A stretch of 64,000 nt of DNA, taken from the NCBI GenBank assembly GCA_024763075.1, contig JANTGF010000013.1, forward strand, positions 1-64,000. The letters run 5' to 3'. Below, piece after piece: positions 16,863 to 25,878 of the stretch. Position numbers and translations under genes: made by a program. The notes under the pieces were generated by a model. That model did not search any database. It had not been told where the DNA came from and was given only the letters and a program-made list of their open reading frames with translations. Every line of letters begins with the position of its first letter. The first letter of the stretch is position 1. The DNA is from Bacteroidales bacterium. Lineage in GTDB: Bacteria > Bacteroidota > Bacteroidia > Bacteroidales > VadinHA17.

Positions 16863-16894
16863 ACAGGAGGCAAATTTATAATCTGCCTCCTGTA
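16863..16894 (-). terminator. Hairpin after the Tyr-rich protein gene
   Basis: TACAGGAGGCA (16863-16873) and TGCCTCCTGTA (16884-16894) form a perfect 11-bp stem with a 10-base loop, 27 bases after the stop codon at 16921. On the minus strand it is followed by a short T-rich stretch, so it is a likely terminator. Confidence 0.65.
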
Positions 16895-16920
16895 CGGGTA
16901 CCTTCTCTTCTTTTGGCTTG

Positions 16921-18027
16921 TTATCTGCGTCTTCTTTCAGTTACAACCGTAGTTTTTTCAGATTTTTTCCTGACCACTTTTCCTGCAGCTGAACTTTGTT
17001 TCGATCTGGTATTTGATCTCACCGCACTCTGACTCCTACCAGGTACGGCTGATCTCCGGTTTGAATAAGTGCTTGTTTTTTGGGCAACAAAATGCCGGTT
17101 CCCCGTTTTGTTAATAGCACCAGGCCTTCCTGTAGTTACTTTTTTCGCTTTAACCAAACTCCCCGATGTACTCCTGCGGTTACCATATGTTTTTGTTGCC
17201 GGAAGCTTATGCACAGAGTTTTTATTCCTGTTTGTTACAGCATATCTGTTACCGGAAGGCCTTCTGCCGGATGCGTATTTGGTTTTAACGGTTGCATTCC
17301 TGGCAGTTGTTCTGTACCTGGCTTGATTTTCGTTGGATGTTTTATTACTTACATAATGATTCTGGCTTCTCCGTTTATTACTTATTGCAACAGAATTCGA
17401 TTGTTTCCTGCTCCGGTTTTGATTTACTGCGATACCGGATGTTGTTGTTTCCCTGTTATTTGTCGATTTAGCACTATAATAATTCCGGTTAACCACGCCA
17501 TAATTATTATGTTTATAAGACTTATGTGATGAATAATATCCCCAGTTCATTCTGTATTTTTTTGAAGGATACCCGTAATAAGCCGATTGATAATAAACAG
17601 GAACATTTCTGCAACTGTTATAATAATAAGAATTGTAATAAACCGGATATGACCAGTAAGCCGAATAGAACCGGGGCCTGTAATAAGATCTCCAGGGAGT
17701 GTAAAAGACATTTACTCCAAAATAATAATCAACCGGACTGTAATACGACCACTCATTCATAAAGGGAGTGTAGTAACTATAATAATCAACATAATAAGGT
17801 GTGTAGTAATCTATGTTGACATATGTTCTGTGAAATCTGTTAATACGGGCAGTGTAGCTGATCCGATTGCCGTAATAATTATTAATTTCAACACGTGTGC
17901 CTGCCTGATAGTTCCCGTAATCATTCTCATAATAACCACCATTCTGTGCAAATGAAAATGTCAACCCTGTAGGAACAATGAATAAAATCAGGGTTATGAT
18001 ACCGATAAATTTAATATTTGTTTTCAT
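16921..18027 (-). CDS. Tyr-rich secreted protein with basic tail
   Basis: A 368-residue secreted protein with a signal peptide of about 27 residues (ending SFAQ). The next part contains VEINNYYGNRISYTARINRF and many YY pairs through residue about 185, then a long Arg/Lys/Ser/Thr-rich C-terminal half that ends TERRRR. It is a tandem paralogue of the lipoprotein at 15311-16684 but has a different leader. Such Tyr-rich plus polybasic composition could bind glycans, nucleic acid or other surface polymers; this is inference. The gene is followed by a strong hairpin and diverges from proS. Confidence 0.7.
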   Translation of the reverse strand: MKTNIKFIGIITLILFIVPTGLTFSFAQNGGYYENDYGNYQAGTRVEINNYYGNRISYTARINRFHRTYVNIDYYTPYYVDYYSYYTPFMNEWSYYSPVDYYFGVNVFYTPWRSYYRPRFYSAYWSYPVYYNSYYYNSCRNVPVYYQSAYYGYPSKKYRMNWGYYSSHKSYKHNNYGVVNRNYYSAKSTNNRETTTSGIAVNQNRSRKQSNSVAISNKRRSQNHYVSNKTSNENQARYRTTARNATVKTKYASGRRPSGNRYAVTNRNKNSVHKLPATKTYGNRRSTSGSLVKAKKVTTGRPGAINKTGNRHFVAQKTSTYSNRRSAVPGRSQSAVRSNTRSKQSSAAGKVVRKKSEKTTVVTERRRR

Positions 18028-18122
18028 GACACCCTCCTTTTGTTGTTAATTTTTACTTATTTTGCAACTCTTCTTAAAAACATTTGAAAAGGTTAAGTTC
18101 AAAATTCATACCAAAAATTTAT

Positions 18123-19598
18123 ATGGCAAAAGTATTAACCAGCAGAAAAGACGATTACGCACAGTGGTACAATGACTTAGTAATTAAAGCAGATTTAGCT
18201 GAGAACTCTGCAGTCCGGGGTTCAATGGTTATTAAACCCTATGGATATGCAATCTGGGAAAAAATGCAGGAACAACTGGATAAAATGTTCAAAGCAACTG
18301 GACATAGCAATGCATATTTCCCTTTATTTATCCCAAAATCATTTTTCAGCAAAGAAGCCGCCCATGTTGAAGGCTTTGCTAAAGAATGTGCGGTAGTTAC
18401 GCATTACAGATTGAAAAATGATCCGAATAGCAAAGGAGTAATCGTTGATCCTGATGCGAAACTGGAGGAAGAGCTGATTGTTCGCCCTACTTCTGAAACA
18501 ATCATCTGGAATACTTATAAAAACTGGATCCAGTCATACAGGGATCTCCCTATTTTAATAAACCAATGGGCTAATGTAGTTCGCTGGGAAATGCGCACAC
18601 GGTTGTTTCTAAGGACGGCCGAATTCCTATGGCAGGAAGGACATACAGCCCATGCAACCAAAGAAGAAGCTGTAGAAGAGACACTAAAAATACTTGACTT
18701 GTATGCTGATTTTGCTGAAAAATTCATGGCAATACCGGTAATTAAAGGAACCAAAACGGAGGCTGAAAGATTTGCAGGAGCACTGGAAACCTATTCTATA
18801 GAAGCGATGATGCAGGATGGAAAAGCTCTGCAATCCGGAACATCTCACTTTCTGGGACAGAATTTTGCTAAGGCTTTTGATGTTAAATTTCTGGATAAAA
18901 CCGGAAAACTTGATTTGGTCTGGGCTACTTCATGGGGAGTATCCACACGACTGATGGGTGCGCTGATCATGGCTCATTCAGACGACAACGGGCTGGTCCT
19001 TCCGCCAAAGCTGGCTCCCATACAGGTGGTAATAGTTCCGATTTACAAAGGTTCGGAACAGCTCAAGGAACTTGATGTTACAGCGAAAAGAATAAAAGCG
19101 GAACTGGAAAGTAAGGGAGTCAGTGTAAAATATGATGACCGCGACACCCATAAACCGGGTTGGAAATTTGCTGAATACGAATTGAAAGGAGTTCCGATCA
19201 GGCTTGCCATTGGTCCGCGAGACCTTCAAAACGGGACCATTGAAGTCGCCCGCAGGGATACACTTGAAAAAACCTCCCTTTCGCAGGATAGAATTGTTGG
19301 CCATGTGGAACGATTGCTTGATGAAATTCAGGAAAACATTTACTCAAAAGCATTTAATTTCAAGAAAGAAAATACATGGGAGGTTGATACCTGGGACGAA
19401 TTTAAGGAAATAATCGACCATAAAGGAGGCTTTGTACTTGCCCACTGGGACGGAACAAATGAAACAGAATTGAAGATTAAAGAAGAAACCAAAGCTACAA
19501 TCCGTTGTATTCCACTGGATTCAAAAGAAGAAAAGGGAAAGTGTATCTATTCCGGAAAACCTTCAGGCAGGCGGGTCCTTTTCGCTAAAGCATATTAA
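18123..19598 (+). CDS. proS: Proline-tRNA ligase, archaeal/eukaryotic type
   Basis: Prolyl-tRNA synthetase of 491 residues. It lacks the bacterial editing insertion and has the extra C-terminal domain ending [20 protein letters not shown], which marks the archaeal/eukaryotic-like form found in Bacteroidota. Class II motifs are clear: [15 protein letters not shown], the RPTSETIIW block, the [26 protein letters not shown] block and the [10 protein letters not shown] segment. I chose the ATG at 18123 ([15 protein letters not shown]) over the upstream in-frame start at 18084 because it matches the family N terminus. A TTATTTTG box at 18057-18064 could be its -7 element. It is followed by a repeat-like gene-free stretch. 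Confidence 0.95.
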   Translation: MAKVLTSRKDDYAQWYNDLVIKADLAENSAVRGSMVIKPYGYAIWEKMQEQLDKMFKATGHSNAYFPLFIPKSFFSKEAAHVEGFAKECAVVTHYRLKNDPNSKGVIVDPDAKLEEELIVRPTSETIIWNTYKNWIQSYRDLPILINQWANVVRWEMRTRLFLRTAEFLWQEGHTAHATKEEAVEETLKILDLYADFAEKFMAIPVIKGTKTEAERFAGALETYSIEAMMQDGKALQSGTSHFLGQNFAKAFDVKFLDKTGKLDLVWATSWGVSTRLMGALIMAHSDDNGLVLPPKLAPIQVVIVPIYKGSEQLKELDVTAKRIKAELESKGVSVKYDDRDTHKPGWKFAEYELKGVPIRLAIGPRDLQNGTIEVARRDTLEKTSLSQDRIVGHVERLLDEIQENIYSKAFNFKKENTWEVDTWDEFKEIIDHKGGFVLAHWDGTNETELKIKEETKATIRCIPLDSKEEKGKCIYSGKPSGRRVLFAKAY

Positions 19599-19620
19599 GT
19601 GCCTGGAAACTTATGCATTT

Positions 19621-19797
19621 TTTAATTTGAACCTCTCCTAAAGTCGGGGCGTTTGAACTATAAAGTCTGAGATCAAGCCTCACCTGCCTTCGTACAAAGT
19701 ACGGCGGACAAGGATGTGAGAGAATTTTAAACAGCTGTCCCGAAAATCGGGATGAGGATTTGAAATTTGAGCAACAAGGCTGATACCGGACTTTAAA
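19621..19797. repeat. Repeat-like intergenic element after proS
   Basis: The gene-free stretch between proS and the next gene carries several small perfect inverted repeats: CGTAC-AAA-GTACG (19691-19703) and CCCGA-AAA-TCGGG (19739-19751), plus CTCAC and GTGAG flanking the first. The outer parts are loosely complementary (a GAACCTC segment near 19629 against GAGGATTTG near 19753). These motifs look like a dispersed Bacteroidota intergenic repeat or MITE relic. An open frame on the minus strand across it has no protein-like character. Confidence 0.45.
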
Positions 19798-19895
19798 AAC
19801 AAACATTAATTATTTTGCATAAAATATCCATACACTTTGTTATTACTTTTCAGAATAGTTTCCTAAATTTAATGTTTTTTATAAATTCTAATTCT

Positions 19896-20594
19896 ATGGA
19901 TGGCAACAATCAGGTTGAAAAAAAGATCATTGATATTCTGGCAAGCAAATCCTGCTTAAAACAAAAAGTATATGATCATACCCTGGAAACTTTTGATCAG
20001 GTGAAAAAGGTTCTTCAGGAGATCACTGTTGATATAAATAACCATTTGCTTGAAACGGATGAACGCGTGCGTCTGGAATACACCGACAAAGGAGTTTTTG
20101 TAACACAGCTAAGGGTTGCAGGCGATATACTTATGTTCAGCATGCATACCAATATATTTGAATTTAACAGAGACCACAAAATCTGGGAAACCACCTATAT
20201 GAAAAATGACCCAGAAAATTCATATTGTGGAATCATCAACATTTATAATTTCTTACTTGACTCCTTTAAATACCACCGGATGGAAGATCTGGGATATTTG
20301 ATTGCAAGAATTTTTGTCAATAAGAACAAACACTTCTTTGTGGAAGGGAAACGCCAGGCAGGCTTTCAGTATAAAAATTTCGGGAAATCTGAGATCAATG
20401 AAAAAATCCTTCGAAAAGTCATTGCAAATGCCATGGGATATTCCCTTGAATTTGACCTCCTTGTACCACCATATGAAAATGTTAAAATAGCCTCCGTTGG
20501 GCAACTTACAGAAAAAATCAGCATCTCCCAGCTGAAAACAGGTAAGAGGCTTGGCTTTAAATTCAACTCAGACGATGTTCTGGAAGATAAATAA
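19896..20594 (+). CDS. Conserved protein of unknown function
   Basis: A 232-residue soluble protein beginning MDGNNQVEKKIIDIL. I do not recognise the family. It has an N-terminal helical part, a central region with strands around RVRLEYTDKGVFVTQLRVAGDILMFSM, a YCGIINIYNFLLDSFKY helix and a C-terminal VGQLTEKISISQLKTGKRLGFKFN. It has no signal peptide, membrane segment or known catalytic motif. I chose the ATG at 19896 over the upstream in-frame start at 19815, because the upstream extension is hydrophobic and unlike a signal peptide. It sits between proS and an Omp85-like gene, with no operon link obvious. Confidence 0.6.
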   Translation: MDGNNQVEKKIIDILASKSCLKQKVYDHTLETFDQVKKVLQEITVDINNHLLETDERVRLEYTDKGVFVTQLRVAGDILMFSMHTNIFEFNRDHKIWETTYMKNDPENSYCGIINIYNFLLDSFKYHRMEDLGYLIARIFVNKNKHFFVEGKRQAGFQYKNFGKSEINEKILRKVIANAMGYSLEFDLLVPPYENVKIASVGQLTEKISISQLKTGKRLGFKFNSDDVLEDK

Positions 20595-20678
20595 ATGAGC
20601 ATTTTTTCCTGTTTTCTTTGCAAAAATTTATAACTTTATAAGCTTTTGCTGTTTTATCCACGGATAAAGATATGTTCT

Positions 20679-22622
20679 ATGCCCCCACTTTTTCGTACCC
20701 GCATATTAAGCTTTGTTTTTATGCTTGCTACAGGCACTGTGCCTTTGCATGTATCGGGAACCTACATCAACTTTCCTAATAATGATACTATTATCCTAAA
20801 AGCCGGAGAGTTTATTATATATCAGGATTCATCGTATTATGCAACCAGGGATACAGCCTTACTGGTACCGGATAATCTGAGTTATTTTACTACCCGTGAC
20901 ATGAATCTGAAAACCAGTCAAACCTATGATTCATTGTACCAGTGGGCTGAGAAGAAACCTTTTATGAATAATCTGTTAAGACTATTCATAAATCAAAATG
21001 CCGTGAATTACGTCGAATCGGGACCTGATATCCCAAGTTATGAAAGATATTCTGCATTTGCCGGAAAAACGATCCGGAACATCCGGCTGGCCAAGCTGGA
21101 CCCTTTCGGGCCCGGAATAAATGACACAATATTCCTGGAGGAAACCGGACTGGAACGATTTCTCAATAGTACGCATATTAAAACCAGGGATAAAGTACTG
21201 ATCAGGAATTTATTGTTTCGTAAAGGGGACAAATTAGACCCCCGTATTATCGCAGACAACGAAAGGATCATTCGTCAATTGCCCTTTATTCAGGATGCCA
21301 GACTCATTGTCATTCCTGTTTCTGAAAATAAAGTAGATATCCTTCTGATTTCCAAAGATCAATATTCCATAGGGTTTGGTTACAATGTTGGAGGTTTGAA
21401 AGCCGGAAAATTTGAACTGTATGATCAGAACTTTTTGGGAATAGGACACAGAATAAAAGCTGAACTTCTTTATGATTATAACCAACAAAACCCGGGGGGA
21501 TACAGCTTTGCCTATTCTTCAGAAAACCTTTTCGGTTCATTCATCAGGGCACAGGCAAAATACCAAAATGCTTTTGATACAGAAATTCTTGGAATTGAGG
21601 CTGAACACCGGTTTTTAACACTCACAACCAAATACTCATACGGATTTAAAAACAGTGTGATTTCCACAAAAGAAAACTTCGACACCTCTTTGTCGGTTTA
21701 TCCGCTAAGATATTACTATCAGGATTACTGGTTTGGCAGGGCATTTGGTCTATCCAATAATGCTAACCGGGTGATTCTGGCAGCCAGATTTATCAACAAT
21801 ATTGTGTACGAAAGACCTGAAATTTCTGAAAATGAATACCATTACCTGCAGAAATATGAACTTTATCTGGGAAGTATTGCTTTTTCAAAAGAGAATTTCT
21901 ATAAAATGCAACTCATTTATAATTTTGGGAAAACAGAGGATATTCCTTTTGGTACATTGATTGAGCTTACCGGAGGATGGGAGAATAATGAATTTTTTGA
22001 TAAATTCTATACCGGACTGGAGATCTCAAACGGGCAAATGTTTCCCCGATTCGGGTATATGTACCTGAAGTTGGGAGTAGGTGGATTTTTTGACCAAAAA
22101 TTATTTAACCAGGGAATCGTTGACGTAAGAGCCCGGTATTTTTCGAATCTATTGCCTGCTAAACGATTTCAGCTCCGGCAATTTATAAATTTCAGTTATA
22201 CAAATGGTATCCGCAGATATTCCAATGAGCAAATATATATCCGAAACAATAATGGCATCAGGGGACTGTGGACCCATCAGATTTCCGGAGTTCAGCGAAC
22301 CACACTAAACTTTGAAACCGTAATTTTTTCACCTTATTATTTATATGGCTTCAGATTTACCTTCTATACATTTGCTGACCTGGGATTAATCGGTTCTTAT
22401 AAAGATAAGCTGATTGATAACACCATCTACTCAGGTTTCGGGGTCGGCCTCAGACTCAGAAATGAAAATCTTTCTTTCAAAACCCTGCAAATACGGATTG
22501 GTTATTATCCGGTTCTGCCCGCAGAATATTCCAGCCATATTCTATTGGATATAGCCGGAGAAAAGTATTTCAGGCCCGATAGATTTGACTTCTATAAACC
22601 TGAACTTATTGAATATAAATAG
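20679..22622 (+). CDS. Omp85-like outer membrane protein with POTRA region
   Basis: A 647-residue outer membrane protein. The N terminus is a signal peptide (RTRILSFVFMLATGTVPLHV). Around residues 150-215 there is a POTRA-like unit (DPRIIADNERIIRQLPFIQDARLIVIP), the domain used by BamA/TamA-type proteins to bind partners. The C-terminal half is a beta-barrel with long alternating strands (GFGYNVGGLKAGKFELYDQ, GIGHRIKAELLYDYNQQN) and ends with a strand pair near FRPDRFDFYKPELIEYK. I chose the ATG at 20679 because the longer frame opens with TTG at 20646. It may act in outer membrane assembly or transport; the client is unknown. Confidence 0.65.
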   Translation: MPPLFRTRILSFVFMLATGTVPLHVSGTYINFPNNDTIILKAGEFIIYQDSSYYATRDTALLVPDNLSYFTTRDMNLKTSQTYDSLYQWAEKKPFMNNLLRLFINQNAVNYVESGPDIPSYERYSAFAGKTIRNIRLAKLDPFGPGINDTIFLEETGLERFLNSTHIKTRDKVLIRNLLFRKGDKLDPRIIADNERIIRQLPFIQDARLIVIPVSENKVDILLISKDQYSIGFGYNVGGLKAGKFELYDQNFLGIGHRIKAELLYDYNQQNPGGYSFAYSSENLFGSFIRAQAKYQNAFDTEILGIEAEHRFLTLTTKYSYGFKNSVISTKENFDTSLSVYPLRYYYQDYWFGRAFGLSNNANRVILAARFINNIVYERPEISENEYHYLQKYELYLGSIAFSKENFYKMQLIYNFGKTEDIPFGTLIELTGGWENNEFFDKFYTGLEISNGQMFPRFGYMYLKLGVGGFFDQKLFNQGIVDVRARYFSNLLPAKRFQLRQFINFSYTNGIRRYSNEQIYIRNNNGIRGLWTHQISGVQRTTLNFETVIFSPYYLYGFRFTFYTFADLGLIGSYKDKLIDNTIYSGFGVGLRLRNENLSFKTLQIRIGYYPVLPAEYSSHILLDIAGEKYFRPDRFDFYKPELIEYK

Positions 22623-22852
22623 GTTCCTTTTCATTTTGTTTTGACAGATAAAAAAAGTTGCCACCTTATAATTGCAGCACTACATTTTAGTTTCTCTTTC
22701 CTGTAAATTCTCCTGTTAATTATTTTTATTCAGATAAAAATCAGATACCCAATTTTTGACTAATGGATTGTTCGAAAAATACAGCACAATGTTTTGTGTA
22801 TCATTAATTTAGTAGTTATACTGAAAAATTGCTGTGAATAATGCAAGTTAGG
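22623..22852. other. Gene-free stretch before the peroxiredoxin promoter
   Basis: About 230 AT-rich bases with no credible open frame, repeat or strong hairpin. The adjacent promoter at 22853-22884 is the only signal I can support in this intergenic region. Confidence 0.5.
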
Positions 22853-22884
22853 TTTGTTTTTACTTGCTAAAATCTGTATTTTTG
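22853..22884 (+). promoter_or_regulatory. Predicted Bacteroidota promoter of the peroxiredoxin gene
   Basis: TTTG at 22853-22856 and TATTTTTG at 22877-22884 are separated by 20 bases, matching the TTTG / TAnnTTTG consensus closely. The transcript would start near 22890, about 35 bases before the ATG. No OxyR-like site is evident. Confidence 0.65.
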
Positions 22885-22924
22885 ACCTAAATTAAATTTA
22901 TTATAAATTAAAATTAGAAAAATT

Positions 22925-23557
22925 ATGGCTGTATTAGTTGGAAAAAAAGCTCCCTCATTTAAAGCTCCCGCTGTCGTTAACGGGGGAGAAACGGTTGAGG
23001 ACTATTCCCTGGACCAGTTTCTTGGGAAAAAATATGTTATTTTTTATTTTTATCCTGGTGATTTTACTTTTGTATGTCCTACAGAAGTCCTCGCTTTCGA
23101 AGAAAAGATTGAAGAATTTGAAAAAAGAAATGTTGCCGTGATAGGCTGTTCAGTTGACTCCAAGCATAGTCACTGGAAATGGCTCCAGACTGAGTTAAAG
23201 GACGGTGGAATTAAAGGTGTGAAATACCCCATGATTTCTGACCAATCAAAAACCATTGCTGAAAACTTTGATGTTTTAGCTGGTGAATATGAATATGATG
23301 ATGATGGAAATATCCACTTTGAAGGTGATCCCAGAGCATACAGAGGATTATTCCTGATTGACAAGGAAGGAATAGTAAGACACCAGTTGGTAAACGATAT
23401 GCCCCTGGGAAGAAGTATTGAAGAAGCTTTAAGAATGGTTGATGCGCTTCAGTATTTTGAAAAATATGGTGAAGTTTGTCCTGCAAACTGGCATCCGGGT
23501 GATGATGCTTTACTTGAAACCCAGGAAAGTGTTGCTGAATACCTGGCAAAGCACTAG
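22925..23557 (+). CDS. Typical 2-Cys peroxiredoxin
   Basis: A 210-residue AhpC/Prx1-class peroxidase that reduces hydrogen peroxide and organic peroxides. The peroxidatic Cys51 lies in PGDFTFVCPTEV and the resolving Cys185 in GEVCPANW, so it should work as a dimer with intersubunit disulfides. The usual reductant would be AhpF or a thioredoxin, neither of which is in the window. The protein lacks a C-terminal YF motif (it ends EYLAKH), which suggests resistance to overoxidation. It has its own strong promoter and terminator, so it is monocistronic. Confidence 0.93.
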   Translation: MAVLVGKKAPSFKAPAVVNGGETVEDYSLDQFLGKKYVIFYFYPGDFTFVCPTEVLAFEEKIEEFEKRNVAVIGCSVDSKHSHWKWLQTELKDGGIKGVKYPMISDQSKTIAENFDVLAGEYEYDDDGNIHFEGDPRAYRGLFLIDKEGIVRHQLVNDMPLGRSIEEALRMVDALQYFEKYGEVCPANWHPGDDALLETQESVAEYLAKH

Positions 23558-23579
23558 GTCTTAAGAAAATAACTATGCT

Positions 23580-23612
23580 AAAAAGATTGTCTTTGGGACA
23601 ATCTTTTTTTTT
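23580..23612 (+). terminator. Rho-independent terminator after the peroxiredoxin gene
   Basis: AAAAGATTGTC pairs with GACAATCTTTT around a TTTGG loop, followed by a run of T residues to about 23612. This is a strong intrinsic terminator. Confidence 0.85.
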
Positions 23613-23689
23613 GCCCTGATTTCAGTTTTTACAAACGACTATTATTTTAAGAATATGAAAGATACACTAAAAAATATCAGCAGAATATA

Positions 23690-23697
23690 TAAATTTG
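23690..23697 (+). promoter_or_regulatory. Predicted -7 element upstream of tilS
   Basis: TAAATTTG matches TAnnTTTG, 34 bases before the tilS ATG. No clear -33 box. Confidence 0.45.
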
Positions 23698-23731
23698 CCT
23701 CTGAACTTATCAGGAGTCACATAATAATATA

Positions 23732-25060
23732 ATGATCTCTGCTTTTAGACAATACATCAATGAGTTTAATCTTTTCGACCCGGAGGACCATATTCTTCTA
23801 ACAGTTAGCGGAGGGATGGATTCCAGCCTCATGGCTGAACTTTTTTTCAGGGCTGATTTCAGATTTGGTATCGCCCATTGCAATTTTCAGCTCAGGGGTG
23901 CAGAAGCTGACAGGGATGAACAATTTGTTAAAGACCTCGCGGCTAACTATAAAACACCCTTTTATACCGTCCGGTTCAATACCCGGGAATATGCTGAAGA
24001 GAATAAGATATCCATACAGATGGCAGCCAGAGACCTGCGATACCAGTGGTTTGAAAAAACCAGAAAGCAAAACAAATACGATTACATTGCCCTGGCCCAT
24101 AACAAAGATGATGTGGAAGAAACATTTTTCATTAACCTGTTAAGGGGAACAGGTATCAGAGGTTTATCAGGGATGAAGTCAAAAACCGGTAGGATTATCA
24201 GGCCGCTCCTGTTTGCCTCAAGGAAATCAATTCATGAATACATCACAAAGTATAAGATTGGTTTTGTGGAAGATTCCAGTAATGCAGAGATCAAATATGT
24301 AAGAAACCATATCCGGCATAAGATCATTCCTGAGTTTGAAAAAATAAAACCTGATTTCCGGAACAGCCTTGACAAAACCATAGAGCATCTCAATGAAACA
24401 GAAATGCTTGTTCAGGATGCTATATTGCAGAAAAAGAAAGAATTTATCAGAGAGGAAGGTGGTAAAATCTATATTGATCAACTCAGACTGAAAAATTATA
24501 AGTTCAGGAAAACTTTTTTGTTTGAATTTTTGAGACCTTATGGTTTTTCCTCCTCAATTGTTCAGGACATTCTTAAGGCACTGGATACCACCCCGGGAAA
24601 ACAGTTTTTCTCTGAAAACTACCGGCTTATTTCAGACAGAAAGAATTTGATACTCACTCAGAAAAGAAGCACTGACACGGAACAGTTTATAATTGAAACC
24701 ATTCAGGATGAAATAAACAGTCCCTTGCGGATTCGAATGACAGAATTTGAGTTTAATTCCGGTTTCTCACCTCCTGCAGATTCCCGGGTTGCAACAGTAG
24801 ATGCGGATAAAATCACATTCCCCCTAAACCTCAGAAAATGGAAAAAAGGAGACCGGTTTTTTCCTTTTGGAATGCAAAACTCCAAAAAGCTGAGTGATTT
24901 TTTTATTGACCTGAAGCTGTCCCTTGACGAAAAAGAAAAAACATGGTTATTATGTTCCGGTGAAAACATCATCTGGGTAATTGGAAAAAGAATGGATGAT
25001 CGTTTTAAAATTACAGGTGATACAAAAAGAATGATTCAATTTGAATGGATCAGAGAGTAA
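23732..25060 (+). CDS. tilS: tRNA(Ile)-lysidine synthase
   Basis: TilS attaches lysine to C34 of the CAU-anticodon tRNA-Ile, changing it to read AUA. The protein is 442 residues. The ATP-binding PP-loop is LLTVSGGMDSSL (SGGMDS at residues 26-31), followed by the family segments GIAHCNFQLRGAEADRDEQFV and ALAHNKDDVEETFFINLLRGTG. The C-terminal TilS domain includes RKWKKGDRFFPFGMQNSKKLSDFFID. It faces tyrA across an 8-base gap, tail to tail. The presence of TilS means AUA is decoded as Ile internally, which is relevant to the AUA start proposed for infC. Confidence 0.95.
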   Translation: MISAFRQYINEFNLFDPEDHILLTVSGGMDSSLMAELFFRADFRFGIAHCNFQLRGAEADRDEQFVKDLAANYKTPFYTVRFNTREYAEENKISIQMAARDLRYQWFEKTRKQNKYDYIALAHNKDDVEETFFINLLRGTGIRGLSGMKSKTGRIIRPLLFASRKSIHEYITKYKIGFVEDSSNAEIKYVRNHIRHKIIPEFEKIKPDFRNSLDKTIEHLNETEMLVQDAILQKKKEFIREEGGKIYIDQLRLKNYKFRKTFLFEFLRPYGFSSSIVQDILKALDTTPGKQFFSENYRLISDRKNLILTQKRSTDTEQFIIETIQDEINSPLRIRMTEFEFNSGFSPPADSRVATVDADKITFPLNLRKWKKGDRFFPFGMQNSKKLSDFFIDLKLSLDEKEKTWLLCSGENIIWVIGKRMDDRFKITGDTKRMIQFEWIRE

Positions 25061-25068
25061 AAAAATAT

Positions 25069-25848
25069 TTACTTCATGCCAATATTCACCCTGATCTCCT
25101 CAAAAAACTTATGCATACTTTCGGCATCCTTATTTTTAATCATTTTGATCAAAAGATCCAGTTTTTCCTGAATATTCTCAATCTGTTCGATGGTATAAGG
25201 ATTTAGAAGAATATTGGAGAGGAGATAATCACTTTCAGACAGGAGTCCCTTTGAAATACTAAGATGCTTCTTAAACGTCGTTCCGGGAACCTCCAATTCT
25301 TTCATGCAGGATCCAAAGACCAGGGAGGAAGCAAAAGGGATAGACAGGGAGTATGCAATGGTTTCATCATGCTTCCTGAAACTATAATCAAAAATATTCA
25401 GTTTTAAAGAATGATAGAAAGTCCTGAAAAACTTTTTACCTTCCTCATCGGATTCTTTTATTATGATTGCATTCTGATCACTCAGATCCTTAACATTCCC
25501 AAAAGTAGGTCCGAACATCGGATGGGTGGATACAAACCTGCGTCCCGACTTCAAATAAAAATCTTCCAGCCCGTTTTTAACCGATGCAATATCGGCCAGA
25601 ATGCAGGTTTCTGGAATATAAGGAAGGACTTCTTCAAAAACTGCTTTTGTGTGCTGAAGATCAGTGGAGTTAATTAAAATCTCAGGATTAAAATCCATAA
25701 ACTCATTATAAGACATAAATCTTTGAGAATTAAAAATATATCGCAGTTTTTCCTTCACAGGATCATATATTCCCACCTCATGGTCCAGACATAGTGATTC
25801 AGCCAGCCATGATCCCATATTCCCTGCTCCTAAAATTAATATCCTCAT
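25069..25848 (-). CDS. tyrA: Prephenate dehydrogenase
   Basis: A 259-residue NAD-dependent prephenate dehydrogenase that makes 4-hydroxyphenylpyruvate for tyrosine. The Rossmann motif MRILILGAGNMGSWLAESL opens the protein, with the ADIASVKNGLEDFY and FVSTHPMFGPTFGNV segments conserved in TyrA. It carries no chorismate mutase domain; that activity is on the fused DAHP synthase upstream in the operon. It is the last gene of the seven-gene aromatic operon, 30 bases after aroC. Confidence 0.88.
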   Translation of the reverse strand: MRILILGAGNMGSWLAESLCLDHEVGIYDPVKEKLRYIFNSQRFMSYNEFMDFNPEILINSTDLQHTKAVFEEVLPYIPETCILADIASVKNGLEDFYLKSGRRFVSTHPMFGPTFGNVKDLSDQNAIIIKESDEEGKKFFRTFYHSLKLNIFDYSFRKHDETIAYSLSIPFASSLVFGSCMKELEVPGTTFKKHLSISKGLLSESDYLLSNILLNPYTIEQIENIQEKLDLLIKMIKNKDAESMHKFFEEIRVNIGMK

Positions 25849-25878
25849 GAAAATTTCATTTTAATGAATTATTACCTC

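Noticed and set aside
17080-17762. Plus-strand frames opposite the Tyr-rich protein gene
   Set aside because: They arise from the biased codon composition of the minus-strand gene, which has a clear signal peptide and a terminator.
19585-19806. Minus-strand open frame after proS
   Set aside because: It covers a palindrome-rich repeat-like stretch and has no protein-like composition.
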